Shown here: one piece after another, positions 9,168 to 19,043 of the stretch
Numbering within the stretch: the first letter of the stretch is position 1
Layout of the letters: every line of letters starts with the position of its first letter
Assembly: GCF_001509835.1 (NCBI RefSeq)
Contig: NZ_JXTJ01000006.1
Location: forward strand, 62,001-126,000
DNA: 64,000 nucleotides
Direction: 5' to 3'
Origin: Allobosea sp. WAO
GTDB lineage: Bacteria; Pseudomonadota; Alphaproteobacteria; Rhizobiales; Beijerinckiaceae
The notes under the pieces: generated by a model
Told to the model about the DNA's origin: nothing
What the model saw: only the letters and a program-made list of their open reading frames with translations
Databases searched by the model: none
Program-made: the position numbers and the translations under genes

Positions 9168-9284
9168 ATGCTTCTCGCCTTCATCACCTCCTGGTTTCAG
9201 GCCAAGCCCGCCTTCGTCTGGAAGCCGGCGCTGACCCTGACCGATCCGCGCATCGTCTCGGAACTGACCGACTCGTTCAACTGA
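9168..9284 (+). CDS. Possible small protein, 38 residues
   Basis: An ATG preceded at proper distance by GGGGA opens a 38-codon frame ending at TGA. The peptide begins MLLAFITSWFQAKPAFVW, amphipathic or weakly hydrophobic with three aromatic residues, then turns polar (LTLTDPRIVSEL). It lies in a 338-base gap between the NUDIX gene and the metallophosphoesterase, where no other gene is apparent; the rest of this gap shows only a short inverted repeat (CGCCT-AGGCG) near 9118-9133. Evidence is limited to the ribosome binding site and the plausible composition, so it may be chance. Confidence 0.4.
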   Translation: MLLAFITSWFQAKPAFVWKPALTLTDPRIVSELTDSFN

Positions 9285-9367
9285 GACGGCCCTGGACCCT
9301 GCGTCACATTGGTCCGATCTTCCGTCTTTGCTTGACTGCGCCTGCCTGCTGAGGGCAAGCGCAAGGT

Positions 9368-10264
9368 GTGTTCACGCTTGCGCATCTGTCGGACCCGCAT
9401 CTCGGGCCGCTCGCCCGGTTCTCCCTGCGGGAGCTGATCGGCAAGCGCGCGACCGGCTATGTCAACTGGCGGCGCAAGCGTCGCCATGCTCATGACATGG
9501 AGATCCTCGGGCTGATCGTCGCCGATATCCTGGCGCAGAAGCCCGACCATATCGCCTGTACCGGCGACGTCTCGCATATCGGTCTGCCGAACGAGTTCAA
9601 GACGGCGCTGACCTTCCTCGACACGCTCGGCCCCCGTGACAGGGTCTCATTCGTTCCCGGAAACCACGACGCCTATGCCCGCTCCTCGCTGAAGGCGCTG
9701 GCCGGCGAGCTCGGCCCCTGGTGCGCCAGCGACGGCGGCGGCGCCGGCTATCCCTGGTATCGCCGACGTGGTCCCGTCGCGCTGATCGGCATGAATTCGG
9801 GCATCCCGACGCTGCCGCTGATGGCGACCGGGCGGATCGGTCCGGCGCAGATCGTCATGGCCGAAAAGCTCCTGGCGCAGGCCAACGCCGAGGGGCTGAT
9901 CCGCGTCATCCTGATCCATCATCCGCCCTATGTCGGCGGCGCCCGGCGCACCCGCGAACTGCTCGACGCGCCGGCCTTCGAGGCATTGCTCGCCCGCGTC
10001 GGTGCCGATCTCGTCCTGCACGGCCATAATCATCGCTTCTCGCTGGCCTGGCGGCCAGGCGCCGGCCGCGACGTGCCGATCGTCGGCGTGCCCTCGGCCT
10101 CGATCGGACCACGCGGCCATGGGGAGATGGCGTCCTGGCACCTGCTGAAGATCGAGGGCACGGCGGAGGCGCCGGCGATCACGCTCGAGCGGCGCTGCTT
10201 CGATCTCGATGGCACGGTGAAGCTGCAGCAATCGATACCGCTGACCGGCGGCGGCATCGTCTGA
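9368..10264 (+). CDS. Calcineurin-like metallophosphoesterase
   Basis: The 298-residue protein has all blocks of the binuclear metallophosphoesterase family: DPH near residue 10 (LAHLSDPHLG), TGDVSHIG, PGNHDAY, HHPPYVGG and LHGHNHRF. These provide the Asp, His and Asn ligands for two metals. The group hydrolyses phosphomonoesters or diesters, including cAMP (CpdA-like) and UDP-diacylglucosamine (LpxH-like). The substrate here is unknown. The start codon is GTG with only a weak upstream AAGG; no better in-frame start precedes the conserved first strand. It is followed by a palindromic intergenic repeat. Confidence 0.87.
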   Translation: MFTLAHLSDPHLGPLARFSLRELIGKRATGYVNWRRKRRHAHDMEILGLIVADILAQKPDHIACTGDVSHIGLPNEFKTALTFLDTLGPRDRVSFVPGNHDAYARSSLKALAGELGPWCASDGGGAGYPWYRRRGPVALIGMNSGIPTLPLMATGRIGPAQIVMAEKLLAQANAEGLIRVILIHHPPYVGGARRTRELLDAPAFEALLARVGADLVLHGHNHRFSLAWRPGAGRDVPIVGVPSASIGPRGHGEMASWHLLKIEGTAEAPAITLERRCFDLDGTVKLQQSIPLTGGGIV

Positions 10265-10285
10265 CGTTCCAGCAACCTCATCAGC

Positions 10286-10397
10286 CCTCATCCTGAGGAG
10301 GCCGCGTAGCGGCCGTCCCGAAGGATGCTCCAGGAGGGGCGGAAGTCGCTGAAGCATCCTTCGAGACGCAGCCTGAGGGCTGATCCTCAGGATGAGG
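10286..10397. repeat. Intergenic palindromic repeat, family A, copy 1
   Basis: Outer arms CCTCATCCTGAGGA (10286-10299) and TCCTCAGGATGAGG (10384-10397) are perfect 14-base inverted copies. Inner arms AAGGATGCT (10321-10329) and AGCATCCTT (10353-10361) also pair, so the whole element can fold into a long cruciform. It lies between convergently transcribed genes. A related copy is at 14910-15026. The composition matches dispersed repeats seen in many rhizobial genomes. Confidence 0.85.
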
Positions 10398-10417
10398 CGG
10401 AGTTGTGCGATTGCCGC

Positions 10418-11164
10418 TCAGACGCAGCGGCCGCCATCGACCGCCAGCACCGAGCCGGTGACCATTTCGGACTCGTCCGAGCAGAGGAACAGCGCTGCGT
10501 TGGCGATGTCCTGCGGCGTCGAGAAGCGGCCCCAGGGAATGGTCGCGGTGAAGGCCTTGCGCTTCTCCGGCGTGTCCTCGCCCATGAAGGTCGCGAGCAG
10601 CGGCGTCTCGCCGGCGACCGGGGCGATGGCGTTGACGCGGATGCGGTCGGGGGCGAGCTCGACCGCCATCGACTTCGACAGCAGGTTCGCGGCGCCCTTC
10701 GAGCCATTGTACCAGGTCAGGCCGGGGCGGGGCCGCACGCCGGCGGTCGAGCCGATGTTCAGGATGACGCCGCCGCCATGCTCGCGGAAATGCGGCACCG
10801 TCGCCTTGGCCATCAGGAAGATCGACTTCACGTTGACGTCGAAGACGCGGTCGAACTCGGCCTCGCTGACGTCGAGCATCGGCTGGTTGCGGTGACTGAT
10901 GCCGGCATTGTTGACGACGATATCGAGCCGGCCGAAGCGCTTGATCACGCGGGCGGCGGCGCTGTCGACGCTGCGGGCCTTGCCGACATCGCAGGCGACC
11001 GCGAAGGCCTTGCGGCCGATCGCCTTGGCGGCCTCTTTCGCCCTGTCGCCGTTGATGTCGAGCACCGCGACGCGCGCGCCCTCGCGCACGAAGGTCTCGG
11101 CGATGCCGAAGCCGAACCCTTGCGCCGCGCCGGTGATCAGCGCGGTCTTGCCCTTCAGTCTCAT
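10418..11164 (-). CDS. Short-chain dehydrogenase/reductase (SDR)
   Basis: The 248-residue protein is a classical SDR. The cofactor motif TGAAQGFGFGIA is followed by an Asp at the end of the second strand (AVLDINGD), favouring NAD over NADP. NNAG lies near residue 85, the catalytic Ser is in NIGSTAG and the YNGSK motif provides Tyr and Lys. It oxidises or reduces a hydroxyl/keto group of an unknown substrate in the cytoplasm. The start at 11164 has a GAGGAAA ribosome binding site; the longer frame from 11275 has no such site. The gene is monocistronic between a repeat and a divergent amidase gene. Confidence 0.9.
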   Translation of the reverse strand: MRLKGKTALITGAAQGFGFGIAETFVREGARVAVLDINGDRAKEAAKAIGRKAFAVACDVGKARSVDSAAARVIKRFGRLDIVVNNAGISHRNQPMLDVSEAEFDRVFDVNVKSIFLMAKATVPHFREHGGGVILNIGSTAGVRPRPGLTWYNGSKGAANLLSKSMAVELAPDRIRVNAIAPVAGETPLLATFMGEDTPEKRKAFTATIPWGRFSTPQDIANAALFLCSDESEMVTGSVLAVDGGRCV

Positions 11165-11395
11165 GGTGTTTCCTCGGGATTCTTCGTGTCCGAGGAGTTT
11201 GGGGCGTTTTGCCGGCGGGGATAAATACGCTTTCGCGATTGGGCGGATAGAAAAAAGGTATGGGCGGTCGGCCATGGCGCGCCCGCGGCAGCAGCCGGAT
11301 CGGCGGGGCCCCCTTGCAGCGCGGCCATGCAGGGACGTCTCGGCATTGTCAGCTTGTCGGCGCTAGGATGCGATGCCGAGACGACCATCACGAGC

Positions 11396-12496
11396 ATGCC
11401 TATGACCAGACCATCCCATCGCCCTGATCAGCGGCCGCGCCTTGCGCGGCGCCGCTTCGCGGCCTTGGCGCTCGTCGCCGCTCTGCTCGCGGATTCCGCT
11501 GCCCAGGCCTGCACCCGCGTCGTCTACTTCGGTGCCGAGGGCCGAAACCTGACGGCGCGCTCGATGGACTGGAAGAGCGATGTCGCGACCAATCTCTGGA
11601 TCCTGCCCCGCGGGATCGAGCGCAATGGCGAAGCCGGGCCGAACTCGTTCAGATGGACGGCGAAATACGGCAGCGTCATTGCCTCCGGCTACGACATCTC
11701 GACGACCGATGGCGTCAACGAGGCCGGGCTTTCCGCCAATCTGCTCTGGCTGGTGGAATCGGAGTATCCGAAGTTCGACGCGGGCTCCAAGCCGGGCCTG
11801 ACCATTGCCGCCTGGGCTCAGTACGTTCTCGACAGTTTCGGCACCGTGGCGGACGCCGTGGAGGCCCTGCGCAAGGAGCCCTTCACGATCGTCACCGACG
11901 CGGTCCCGGGCGAGACACGGCTCACGACGCTGCATCTTTCGATGTCGGATGCGACGGGCGACAGCGCGATCGTCGAGTACATCGACGGCCGGCAGGTAAT
12001 CCATCATGACCGGGCCTATCAGGTCATGACCAATTCGCCGATTTTCGACCAACAGCTCGCGCTCAATACATACTGGAAGCAGATCGGCGGCACCGCGATG
12101 CTGCCGGGGACCAACCGCGCCTCCGACCGCTTCGCTCGCGCTTCGTTCTACGTCAACGCGATCCCGAAATTCGACGATCCCGACCGCGCCATCGCCAGCG
12201 TCTTCAGCGTCATCCGCAATGTCTCGGTGCCGTTCGGGCTGACGACGCCGGACCAGCCCAATATCTCCTCGACGCGCTGGCGCACCGTGGTCGACCACGC
12301 GCGAAAGCTCTATTTCTTCGAATCCGCGCTGACCCCGAACACGTTCTGGGTCGACCTGAAACAGGTCGATTTCTCAGCCACCGGCGGTGTTCGCAAACTC
12401 GATCTCGGCAAGGACCAGACCCAGATCTACTCCGGCAATGCGACCGCCCGTTTCGTTCCGGCCAAGCCGTTCCTGTTCCTGGGCAAGAATCCGTAG
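11396..12496 (+). CDS. Exported choloylglycine hydrolase/penicillin acylase-family amidase
   Basis: The protein belongs to the linear C-N amide hydrolase group (Ntn fold). The mature enzyme would begin CTRVVYFG, whose Cys is the autocatalytic nucleophile, and RSMDWKSD carries the conserved Arg, Asp and Trp. An N-terminal signal with an RRRFAAL twin-arginine-like motif, a hydrophobic core and the cleavage site AQA lies directly before the Cys, so secretion would expose the active residue. Expected chemistry is hydrolysis of an N-acyl amide such as a bile salt conjugate, penicillin V or acyl-homoserine lactone. Start choice is uncertain: ATG at 11396 or 11402 both give a normal signal; the frame is open back to 11327. 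Confidence 0.85.
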   Translation: MPMTRPSHRPDQRPRLARRRFAALALVAALLADSAAQACTRVVYFGAEGRNLTARSMDWKSDVATNLWILPRGIERNGEAGPNSFRWTAKYGSVIASGYDISTTDGVNEAGLSANLLWLVESEYPKFDAGSKPGLTIAAWAQYVLDSFGTVADAVEALRKEPFTIVTDAVPGETRLTTLHLSMSDATGDSAIVEYIDGRQVIHHDRAYQVMTNSPIFDQQLALNTYWKQIGGTAMLPGTNRASDRFARASFYVNAIPKFDDPDRAIASVFSVIRNVSVPFGLTTPDQPNISSTRWRTVVDHARKLYFFESALTPNTFWVDLKQVDFSATGGVRKLDLGKDQTQIYSGNATARFVPAKPFLFLGKNP

Positions 12497-12510
12497 CTCA
12501 ATGGCTTCCG

Positions 12511-12540
12511 GCGCCGGCAGGCAAACTGCGGCCGGCGCTT
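12511..12540. terminator. Hairpin between convergent genes, possible bidirectional terminator
   Basis: GCGCCGGC (12511-12518) and GCCGGCGC (12531-12538) form a perfect 8-base stem that can be extended inward by GCAG/CTGC. Only two T follow on the plus strand, so it is a weak intrinsic terminator. It lies exactly between the stops of the amidase and uup genes. Confidence 0.5.
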
Positions 12541-12559
12541 GCGTTCCGACGAAGCGCGC

Positions 12560-14371
<1,812 letters not shown>

Positions 14372-14463
14372 GGCGATCCTTTGATGTCAGGCCGCCCGGA
14401 TAGACCGCCCGGCCGGTGCTGTCACCTCCGGCACGGGCTTGTCTGTTTCGGAATCCATTATAG

Positions 14464-14478
14464 GATACAAATTGTATC
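14464..14478. promoter_or_regulatory. Perfect palindrome, possible operator
   Basis: GATACAA and TTGTATC are perfect inverted 7-mers around a single A. The site lies 22 bases before the GTG start of the 118-residue gene and is markedly AT-rich against a GC-rich background. The spacing and symmetry fit a dimeric regulator (GntR-like sites are similar), but no regulator gene is adjacent. Confidence 0.5.
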
Positions 14479-14500
14479 TCTTGGTGGATGGACGCTTCCC

Positions 14501-14857
14501 GTGAAACAGCCGGCGCCTCGCAAGCCACGTACCGCCCGCATCGGTGACAATGGCGGTCCGCCACTGGAGGAGAAAAAGCGCGAGTGGGAGAGCGGGAAGG
14601 GCGAGATCGGCCGCTATTTCGACTGGCGCTTCGCGCATCGCCGAGCCTGGAAGAAGCCGCGCGAGATCTCGCTGCGGCGGCAGGAACGGGCCGAGACGCT
14701 CGGCCTCACCTATGAGGAGTATACGCTCGAAGTCCTGGAGCGCGGCTATTTTCCTCAGCCGGAACATGTCGAGACGATCGTCGCCAAGCGGCCGGAACGG
14801 CGGCGCGATGGCGGCGTGGTCGGGCAGTCGCTAAAGGGCATGCGGCTGAAGAAATAG
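14501..14857 (+). CDS. Small conserved-type hypothetical protein with DNGGPPL motif
   Basis: The 118-residue basic protein starts with GTG; a longer frame exists upstream but runs antisense to uup and is not credible. Near residue 13 it has IGDNGGPPLEEKKREWE, a motif I associate with small alphaproteobacterial and phage-related proteins. A helical, Arg- and Glu-rich region follows, with TYEEYTLEVLERGYFPQ near residue 75. No enzymatic signature, signal or membrane segment is visible. A palindrome and an A/T-rich stretch directly upstream suggest its own promoter. Function is unknown; a nucleic-acid binding role is only a guess from its charge. Confidence 0.7.
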   Translation: MKQPAPRKPRTARIGDNGGPPLEEKKREWESGKGEIGRYFDWRFAHRRAWKKPREISLRRQERAETLGLTYEEYTLEVLERGYFPQPEHVETIVAKRPERRRDGGVVGQSLKGMRLKK

Positions 14858-14909
14858 GGCGGCTGCGCCGGGACAACTCCTCCGACCACACCGTGACACA
14901 AATCTCCGG

Positions 14910-15026
14910 CCCTCGTCCTGAGGAGGCCCGTAGGGCCGTCTCGAAGGGCGCTTCAGCTCGCTCCGGAGACTCCTGGAGCATCCTTCGAGACGCCATCTCT
15001 GGCGAAATAGCTCCTCAGGATGAGGG
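14910..15026. repeat. Intergenic palindromic repeat, family A, copy 2
   Basis: The outer 16-base arms (14910-14925 and 15011-15026) are inverted copies with one mismatch and share the CCTGAGGAG core with the copy at 10286. Inner arms CGTCTCGAAGG (14937-14947) and CCTTCGAGACG (14982-14992) pair perfectly. A further partial unit, CAGGATGAGG, lies just downstream near 15052. It sits between convergent genes. Confidence 0.85.
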
Positions 15027-15081
15027 CGCGATGAATGCCCGGTCAGACACCCAGGATGAGGTGGAAGCGAGGTGCGCTCTG

Positions 15082-16125
15082 TCAGGCCCGCAACAGGCGC
15101 CGGAACAGCTTCGTCATCGGCTTCTCGAACCAGCGATAGACGGCGACGGCGGCGATAACGGCGGCGAGCAGCGCAGTCGCAATGAACAGGGTCGTCGCGC
15201 CGGGTGCGAGGCGCAGAAAGATCTGGCGCGCGCCTCGCATGGCGAAGGGGTGGACGAGGTAGAGCGCGTAAGAGGCATCGCCGAGCCGCGCGAACTGGCG
15301 TACCAGCGCCGAGGGAGCCGATTGGCCACGTCCGCAGGCCGCGGCGGTGACGAGGAGCAGCGCGGCCGGGCCGCGATAGGCGAGCGAGCCCCAGGGCGTC
15401 AGCGCCCATTCGCTGCCGGCTGCAGCGACCAGTATCGCCACGCCAGCGGCGACCATCAGCCAGCGCAAGCGGCCTTCGAGACGCAGACCGCGGTTACGCA
15501 GCAGCGCGATCGCCATGCCGCCGGCGAATTCGAGCACGATCGGCTGGGCCCAGAAGCCGAAGGGCAGCGGCAGAGGGGTCATGGCCTGCGTCGCGACGAG
15601 GCCGAACAGAGCGAGGCCCGTCGCCAGCACGACGAGGCGCGCCGGCAGCAGCAGCGCTGCGCCGAACAGCGCGTAGAACAGCATCTCGTAGTTCAGCGTC
15701 CAACCCAGTGAATAGACCGGCTGGACCGCCCCGGTGGCATCCGCCAGCGGCCAGAACAGGTAGGAGGCGAGGATCTGCCCGGCGCTCGGTGCACCTGAGT
15801 TCAGCAGCGCCGGCGAGGCGAACATCACCAGCAGGAACAGGGTCGTCGTCGCCCAGTAGAGCGGCACGATCCGGGCGATGCGGCGGGCGAAGAACAGGCG
15901 CGCGCCGCCTGCCTGCCCGAACAGGCCGGACGAGGCGTGCACCATGATGAAGCCGGAGATGACGAAGAACAGGTCGACGCCGGCGTTCCACGGCAGGATA
16001 TCCGAGGGCGAGAAGGCCGTGCCGGCCCGGCCGGCCAAGAAGGCGGCGTCGGACTGGACATGGTGCACGGCGACCATCAGCGCCGCGAGCGCGCGCAGGA
16101 CCTGGATGCCGTAGAGCTGGGACAA
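15082..16125 (-). CDS. Acyltransferase 3 family membrane protein
   Basis: The 347-residue protein has about ten hydrophobic segments. The N-terminal motif QVLRALAALMVAVHHV carries the conserved Arg and the catalytic His pair of the acyltransferase 3 (OafA/NodX) family. A second landmark is GVDLFFVISGFIMVH near residue 52 and SLGWTLNYEMLFYALFG near residue 130. Such proteins transfer acetyl or other acyl groups onto extracytoplasmic carbohydrates such as O-antigen, peptidoglycan or exported glucans. The acceptor is unknown. The gene is followed on the same strand by nothing close and preceded by the glucokinase gene 61 bases away, so weak co-transcription is possible. Confidence 0.87.
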   Translation of the reverse strand: MSQLYGIQVLRALAALMVAVHHVQSDAAFLAGRAGTAFSPSDILPWNAGVDLFFVISGFIMVHASSGLFGQAGGARLFFARRIARIVPLYWATTTLFLLVMFASPALLNSGAPSAGQILASYLFWPLADATGAVQPVYSLGWTLNYEMLFYALFGAALLLPARLVVLATGLALFGLVATQAMTPLPLPFGFWAQPIVLEFAGGMAIALLRNRGLRLEGRLRWLMVAAGVAILVAAAGSEWALTPWGSLAYRGPAALLLVTAAACGRGQSAPSALVRQFARLGDASYALYLVHPFAMRGARQIFLRLAPGATTLFIATALLAAVIAAVAVYRWFEKPMTKLFRRLLRA

Positions 16126-16186
16126 GGCGCGAAGGGCTCGAAAGCGGGAACGGGATCGCTACGGCGTCAGTCGAGCCGCAGCGCGT

Positions 16187-17191
16187 TCACGCAAACCACA
16201 ACCGGGCGGGGTCGTCGAGCCCGAAACGTTCCGGCGCGGTGGCTATCGCGGCAATTCCGTGCTCGGCGGCTGCGTCGGAGGTGATGACGTGCAGGGCAAA
16301 ACGGGCGGCGAGGTCCTCGACCGGCGGCTTGGCGCTGAAGACGGCGTGGATCGTCGCCTTGTCGGCGAGCGGCAGGATGCGCGGCGCTATACCGCCAGCG
16401 AGGTAGACGCCGCCGGTTGCCTTGTAGGCGAGGGCGAGATCGCCGGCGACGCGCGCCAGCAAACGCCAGAAGCAGACGACCGCCATCAGAGCGGCCGGGT
16501 TGCCGTCCAGGGCGAGGGTGGTGACGTCCGCGGCGCTGACATCCGGCTCGGCGAGCCCGGATTCACGCACAACGGCACGGTGAAAGCGGACGAGCCCGTC
16601 GCCGCGCAGCAGCGCTTCGATGGTGACGCGCGGCAGACCTTCCGACAGCGCCGGCCAGAGACGGACCTCCGCGGGATCTTCCGGGCCGATGCCGATATGG
16701 CCGCATTCGGTCGGCACCAGCACGCCGGACTTGCCACGGCTCAGCAGGGCCGCGGCGCCGAAGCCAGTGCCAGGACCGAGCACCAGGCGCGGCCCTGAGG
16801 GTTCCGGCTTGCCGGGGACGAGGGTGACGATGTCCTTGTCCCGCAGCACCCCGAGATAGGCGGCGAGCCCCTCGAAATCATTGACCAGAAGCCCCTGTTC
16901 GAGCCCGAGTGCCCGCGCCAGTTTCGGCCCGTCGAAATGCCAGTTGGCATTGGTGAGCTGGGCGCTGCGTCCGTCGAGCGGGCCGGCGACCGCAAGGATC
17001 GCTGAGCGCGGCCGGGTGTGGAGCGTCGCGAGCACCGACTCCAGTGCGGCTTCCGGGGTCGGATGCGCACCGGTGGGGACGCGTGCGAGCGGCTCCGGCG
17101 CTCCCCCAGGCTGCGAGACCAGCGACAGCCGACAGTTCGTACCGCCGATATCGGCGATCAGAACCGGGCTGGGGAAGCGCGGGGCGCTCAA
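16187..17191 (-). CDS. glk: Glucokinase
   Basis: The 334-residue protein matches the proteobacterial hexokinase-like glucokinase rather than ROK kinases. LIADIGGTNCRL is the phosphate-1 motif, LTNANWHFD holds the sugar-binding Asn, LLVNDFEGLA provides the catalytic Asp, and VLGPGTGFGAA and PTECGHIGIG follow. It phosphorylates glucose with ATP in the cytoplasm. The start is TTG at 17191, overlapping the stop of hyi as TTGA. An upstream frame to 17431 is only antisense-like extension over hyi and lacks the domain. The overlap implies translational coupling with hyi. Confidence 0.9.
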   Translation of the reverse strand: MSAPRFPSPVLIADIGGTNCRLSLVSQPGGAPEPLARVPTGAHPTPEAALESVLATLHTRPRSAILAVAGPLDGRSAQLTNANWHFDGPKLARALGLEQGLLVNDFEGLAAYLGVLRDKDIVTLVPGKPEPSGPRLVLGPGTGFGAAALLSRGKSGVLVPTECGHIGIGPEDPAEVRLWPALSEGLPRVTIEALLRGDGLVRFHRAVVRESGLAEPDVSAADVTTLALDGNPAALMAVVCFWRLLARVAGDLALAYKATGGVYLAGGIAPRILPLADKATIHAVFSAKPPVEDLAARFALHVITSDAAAEHGIAAIATAPERFGLDDPARLWFA

Positions 17192-17967
17192 GCCGGCGCC
17201 TTCCAGCCGGCGAACCAGCCCAAGCCTTCGAGGGTGCCGGCGCGCGGCCGATACTCGCAGCCGACGAAGCCGGGATAGCCGAGCGAGTCGAGCTGGGTGA
17301 ACAGGCTCGGATAGTCGGGCCGTGTGCCGTCGGGCTCGTGCCGGCCCTCGGCATTGGCGATCTGGACATGGCCGACGAGCGGGTAGAGCGCTTCCAGCCG
17401 CGCACCGACATCGCCGTGGATCAGCTCGCAATGGTACATGTCGAACTGCAGCTTGACGTTCGGCCGGCCGGATTCGCGGACATAGGCGGCCGCAGCGTCG
17501 AAATCATTGAGGAAGTAGCCCGGCATGTCCTTGCCGTTGATCGGCTCGAGCAGCAGATCGATGCCGTGCTCGCCGAGCTTGTCGGCGGCATAGGCGATCG
17601 AGGCGCGATAGGCCTGCTGCGCGGCGGGATCCTTCGGGTCGGCATGGCCGGCCATCATGTGCAGGCGCTTGACGCCGGTCTCATGGGCATAGGCCAGGGC
17701 GGTTTCGATGCCCTTTCGGAACTCCGCCTCGCGGCCCGGGATCGCGGCCATGCCGCGCTCGCCCTTCTCCCAGTCGCCCGGCGGAAGGTTGAACAGGGCC
17801 TGTTCGAGCTCGCCGCCGGCCAGAGCGAGGCCGACCTGCTCGGGCGGATGCTCATAGGGGAACAGGAATTCGACAGCCTCGAAGCCAGCATCCGACGCCG
17901 CCTTGAAGCGGTCAAGGAAAGCCCATTCGTTGAACATCATCGAGAGATTGGCGGCAAAGCGAGGCAT
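17188..17967 (-). CDS. hyi: Hydroxypyruvate isomerase
   Basis: The 259-residue TIM-barrel protein has the Hyi pattern MPRFAANLSMMFNEWAFLDRF at its start (shown here as first and last parts only in sense), EPINGKDMPGYFLN near residue 145, FDMYHCELIHGD near 180 and GHVQIANAEGRHEPDGT with CEYRPR near the C-terminus. Two Glu, Asp and His residues in these blocks bind the metal. It interconverts hydroxypyruvate and tartronate semialdehyde in glyoxylate/glycerate metabolism; related enzymes (OtnI) act in acid sugar pathways. It is coupled to glk downstream. No glyoxylate carboligase gene is in the window. Confidence 0.87.
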   Translation of the reverse strand: MPRFAANLSMMFNEWAFLDRFKAASDAGFEAVEFLFPYEHPPEQVGLALAGGELEQALFNLPPGDWEKGERGMAAIPGREAEFRKGIETALAYAHETGVKRLHMMAGHADPKDPAAQQAYRASIAYAADKLGEHGIDLLLEPINGKDMPGYFLNDFDAAAAYVRESGRPNVKLQFDMYHCELIHGDVGARLEALYPLVGHVQIANAEGRHEPDGTRPDYPSLFTQLDSLGYPGFVGCEYRPRAGTLEGLGWFAGWKAPA

Positions 17968-18115
17968 GGAGTTCTCTTCAGTCGATTCAGCCGGGGCAAG
18001 CTAGTCCGATCCGGCCGCCGCGTCATGCGGATAACGCGGCTGGGCGCCCTGCGTTCCCCGGATGCGCGCAGATGTTGGCGCCGGCGGGCGAAGGGCAGGT
18101 AGCCCGCGGGGCAGG

Positions 18116-18871
18116 TCAGGACGCGCCGGCGAACTTCGGCAAGGACGATGCGAGCAGGGCGAAACCGGACAGCGTGAGAAGGCCGAGCACGACCCTGCGG
18201 AAGCTCGCCTCGCTGATGCCGATGTAGAGCCGCGTGCCGAACAGCGTCGGGATCAGCATGGCCGGCGCGACCACGGCGAAGCCCGGCAGCATTTCGCGGG
18301 TGACGGCGCCGCTGGCGAGATAGGCCAGCATGGTGGCGGCGAGTGTCGCCAGGTTGAAGTTCTGGATGATGCTGCGCTGGGTGTGCTTGTCGTAGCGGCG
18401 GAGCGTGCACCAGAGCGTCGGCAGCACGCCGGTGAAGCCGCCGAAGCCGCCCATGACGCCGCCGGCGAGCCCGACCGCGCCATCGACCGCGCGCCCGCCG
18501 AAGCGGATGGCGGGCAGATGCGTGGCGAACAGCATGGCGGGGCACCAGATGACGAGCAGGAGCCCGAGTGCCGCCTTGAACATGTTGGCGTCGAGCAGGG
18601 GCAGGATGGCGACGCCGATCGGGATGCCAGTGAGCCCGCCGAGCAGGAAGGGCCAGAGCCGGGCGAGATCGAAGCCGCGACGCACCGAGAAGGCGGCGAT
18701 GACCTGACCGGTCAGGCTGCCGAACACCGCCATCACGGCGGCGAGCTTCGGGTCGAGCGTCCAGGCCCAGATCGACATCGCGACCAGGCTGAAGGCGAAG
18801 CCGGAAAGGCCCTGCACGAAGCCGGCCAGCGCCGCGCCGAGTGCGAGGCTCAGGATGATGGTGGTGTCCAT
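18116..18871 (-). CDS. TauE/SafE family permease (sulfite/organosulfonate exporter type)
   Basis: The 251-residue protein has seven to eight hydrophobic segments. It begins with a short helix (TTIILSLALGAALAGFVQGL) and SGFAFSLVAMSIWAW, and has the internal repeat symmetry of the family, including GGVMGGFGGFTGVLPTLW near residue 135. Members move anions such as sulfite, sulfoacetate or sulfolactate across the inner membrane. No sulfonate-metabolism gene lies nearby, so the substrate is open. The gene stands alone, with a palindromic repeat upstream of its start. Confidence 0.85.
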   Translation of the reverse strand: MDTTIILSLALGAALAGFVQGLSGFAFSLVAMSIWAWTLDPKLAAVMAVFGSLTGQVIAAFSVRRGFDLARLWPFLLGGLTGIPIGVAILPLLDANMFKAALGLLLVIWCPAMLFATHLPAIRFGGRAVDGAVGLAGGVMGGFGGFTGVLPTLWCTLRRYDKHTQRSIIQNFNLATLAATMLAYLASGAVTREMLPGFAVVAPAMLIPTLFGTRLYIGISEASFRRVVLGLLTLSGFALLASSLPKFAGAS

Positions 18872-18913
18872 GAGCCGGCCTGTTCGGTCATTCGCCTCGA
18901 TTCAACGCCTTGG

Positions 18914-19019
18914 TCGTCCCGGGCGACCGGAGGAGATCCGGGACCCATTCCGGAACCTTCATCGGAAGGGCTCAGGAATGGATCCCGGATCGGCGCCGCT
19001 GCGCGGTTGTCCGGGACGA
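18914..19019. repeat. Intergenic nested palindrome, family B, copy 1
   Basis: Outer arms TCGTCCCGG (18914-18922) and CCGGGACGA (19011-19019) are perfect. Inside them, ATCCGGGACCCATTCC (18936-18951) and GGAATGGATCCCGGAT (18975-18990) pair with one mismatch. The element occupies most of the gap between the TauE/SafE gene and the secreted-protein gene. Confidence 0.85.
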
Positions 19020-19043
19020 GTCGTGAGGAGATTTGGCGAAGAG

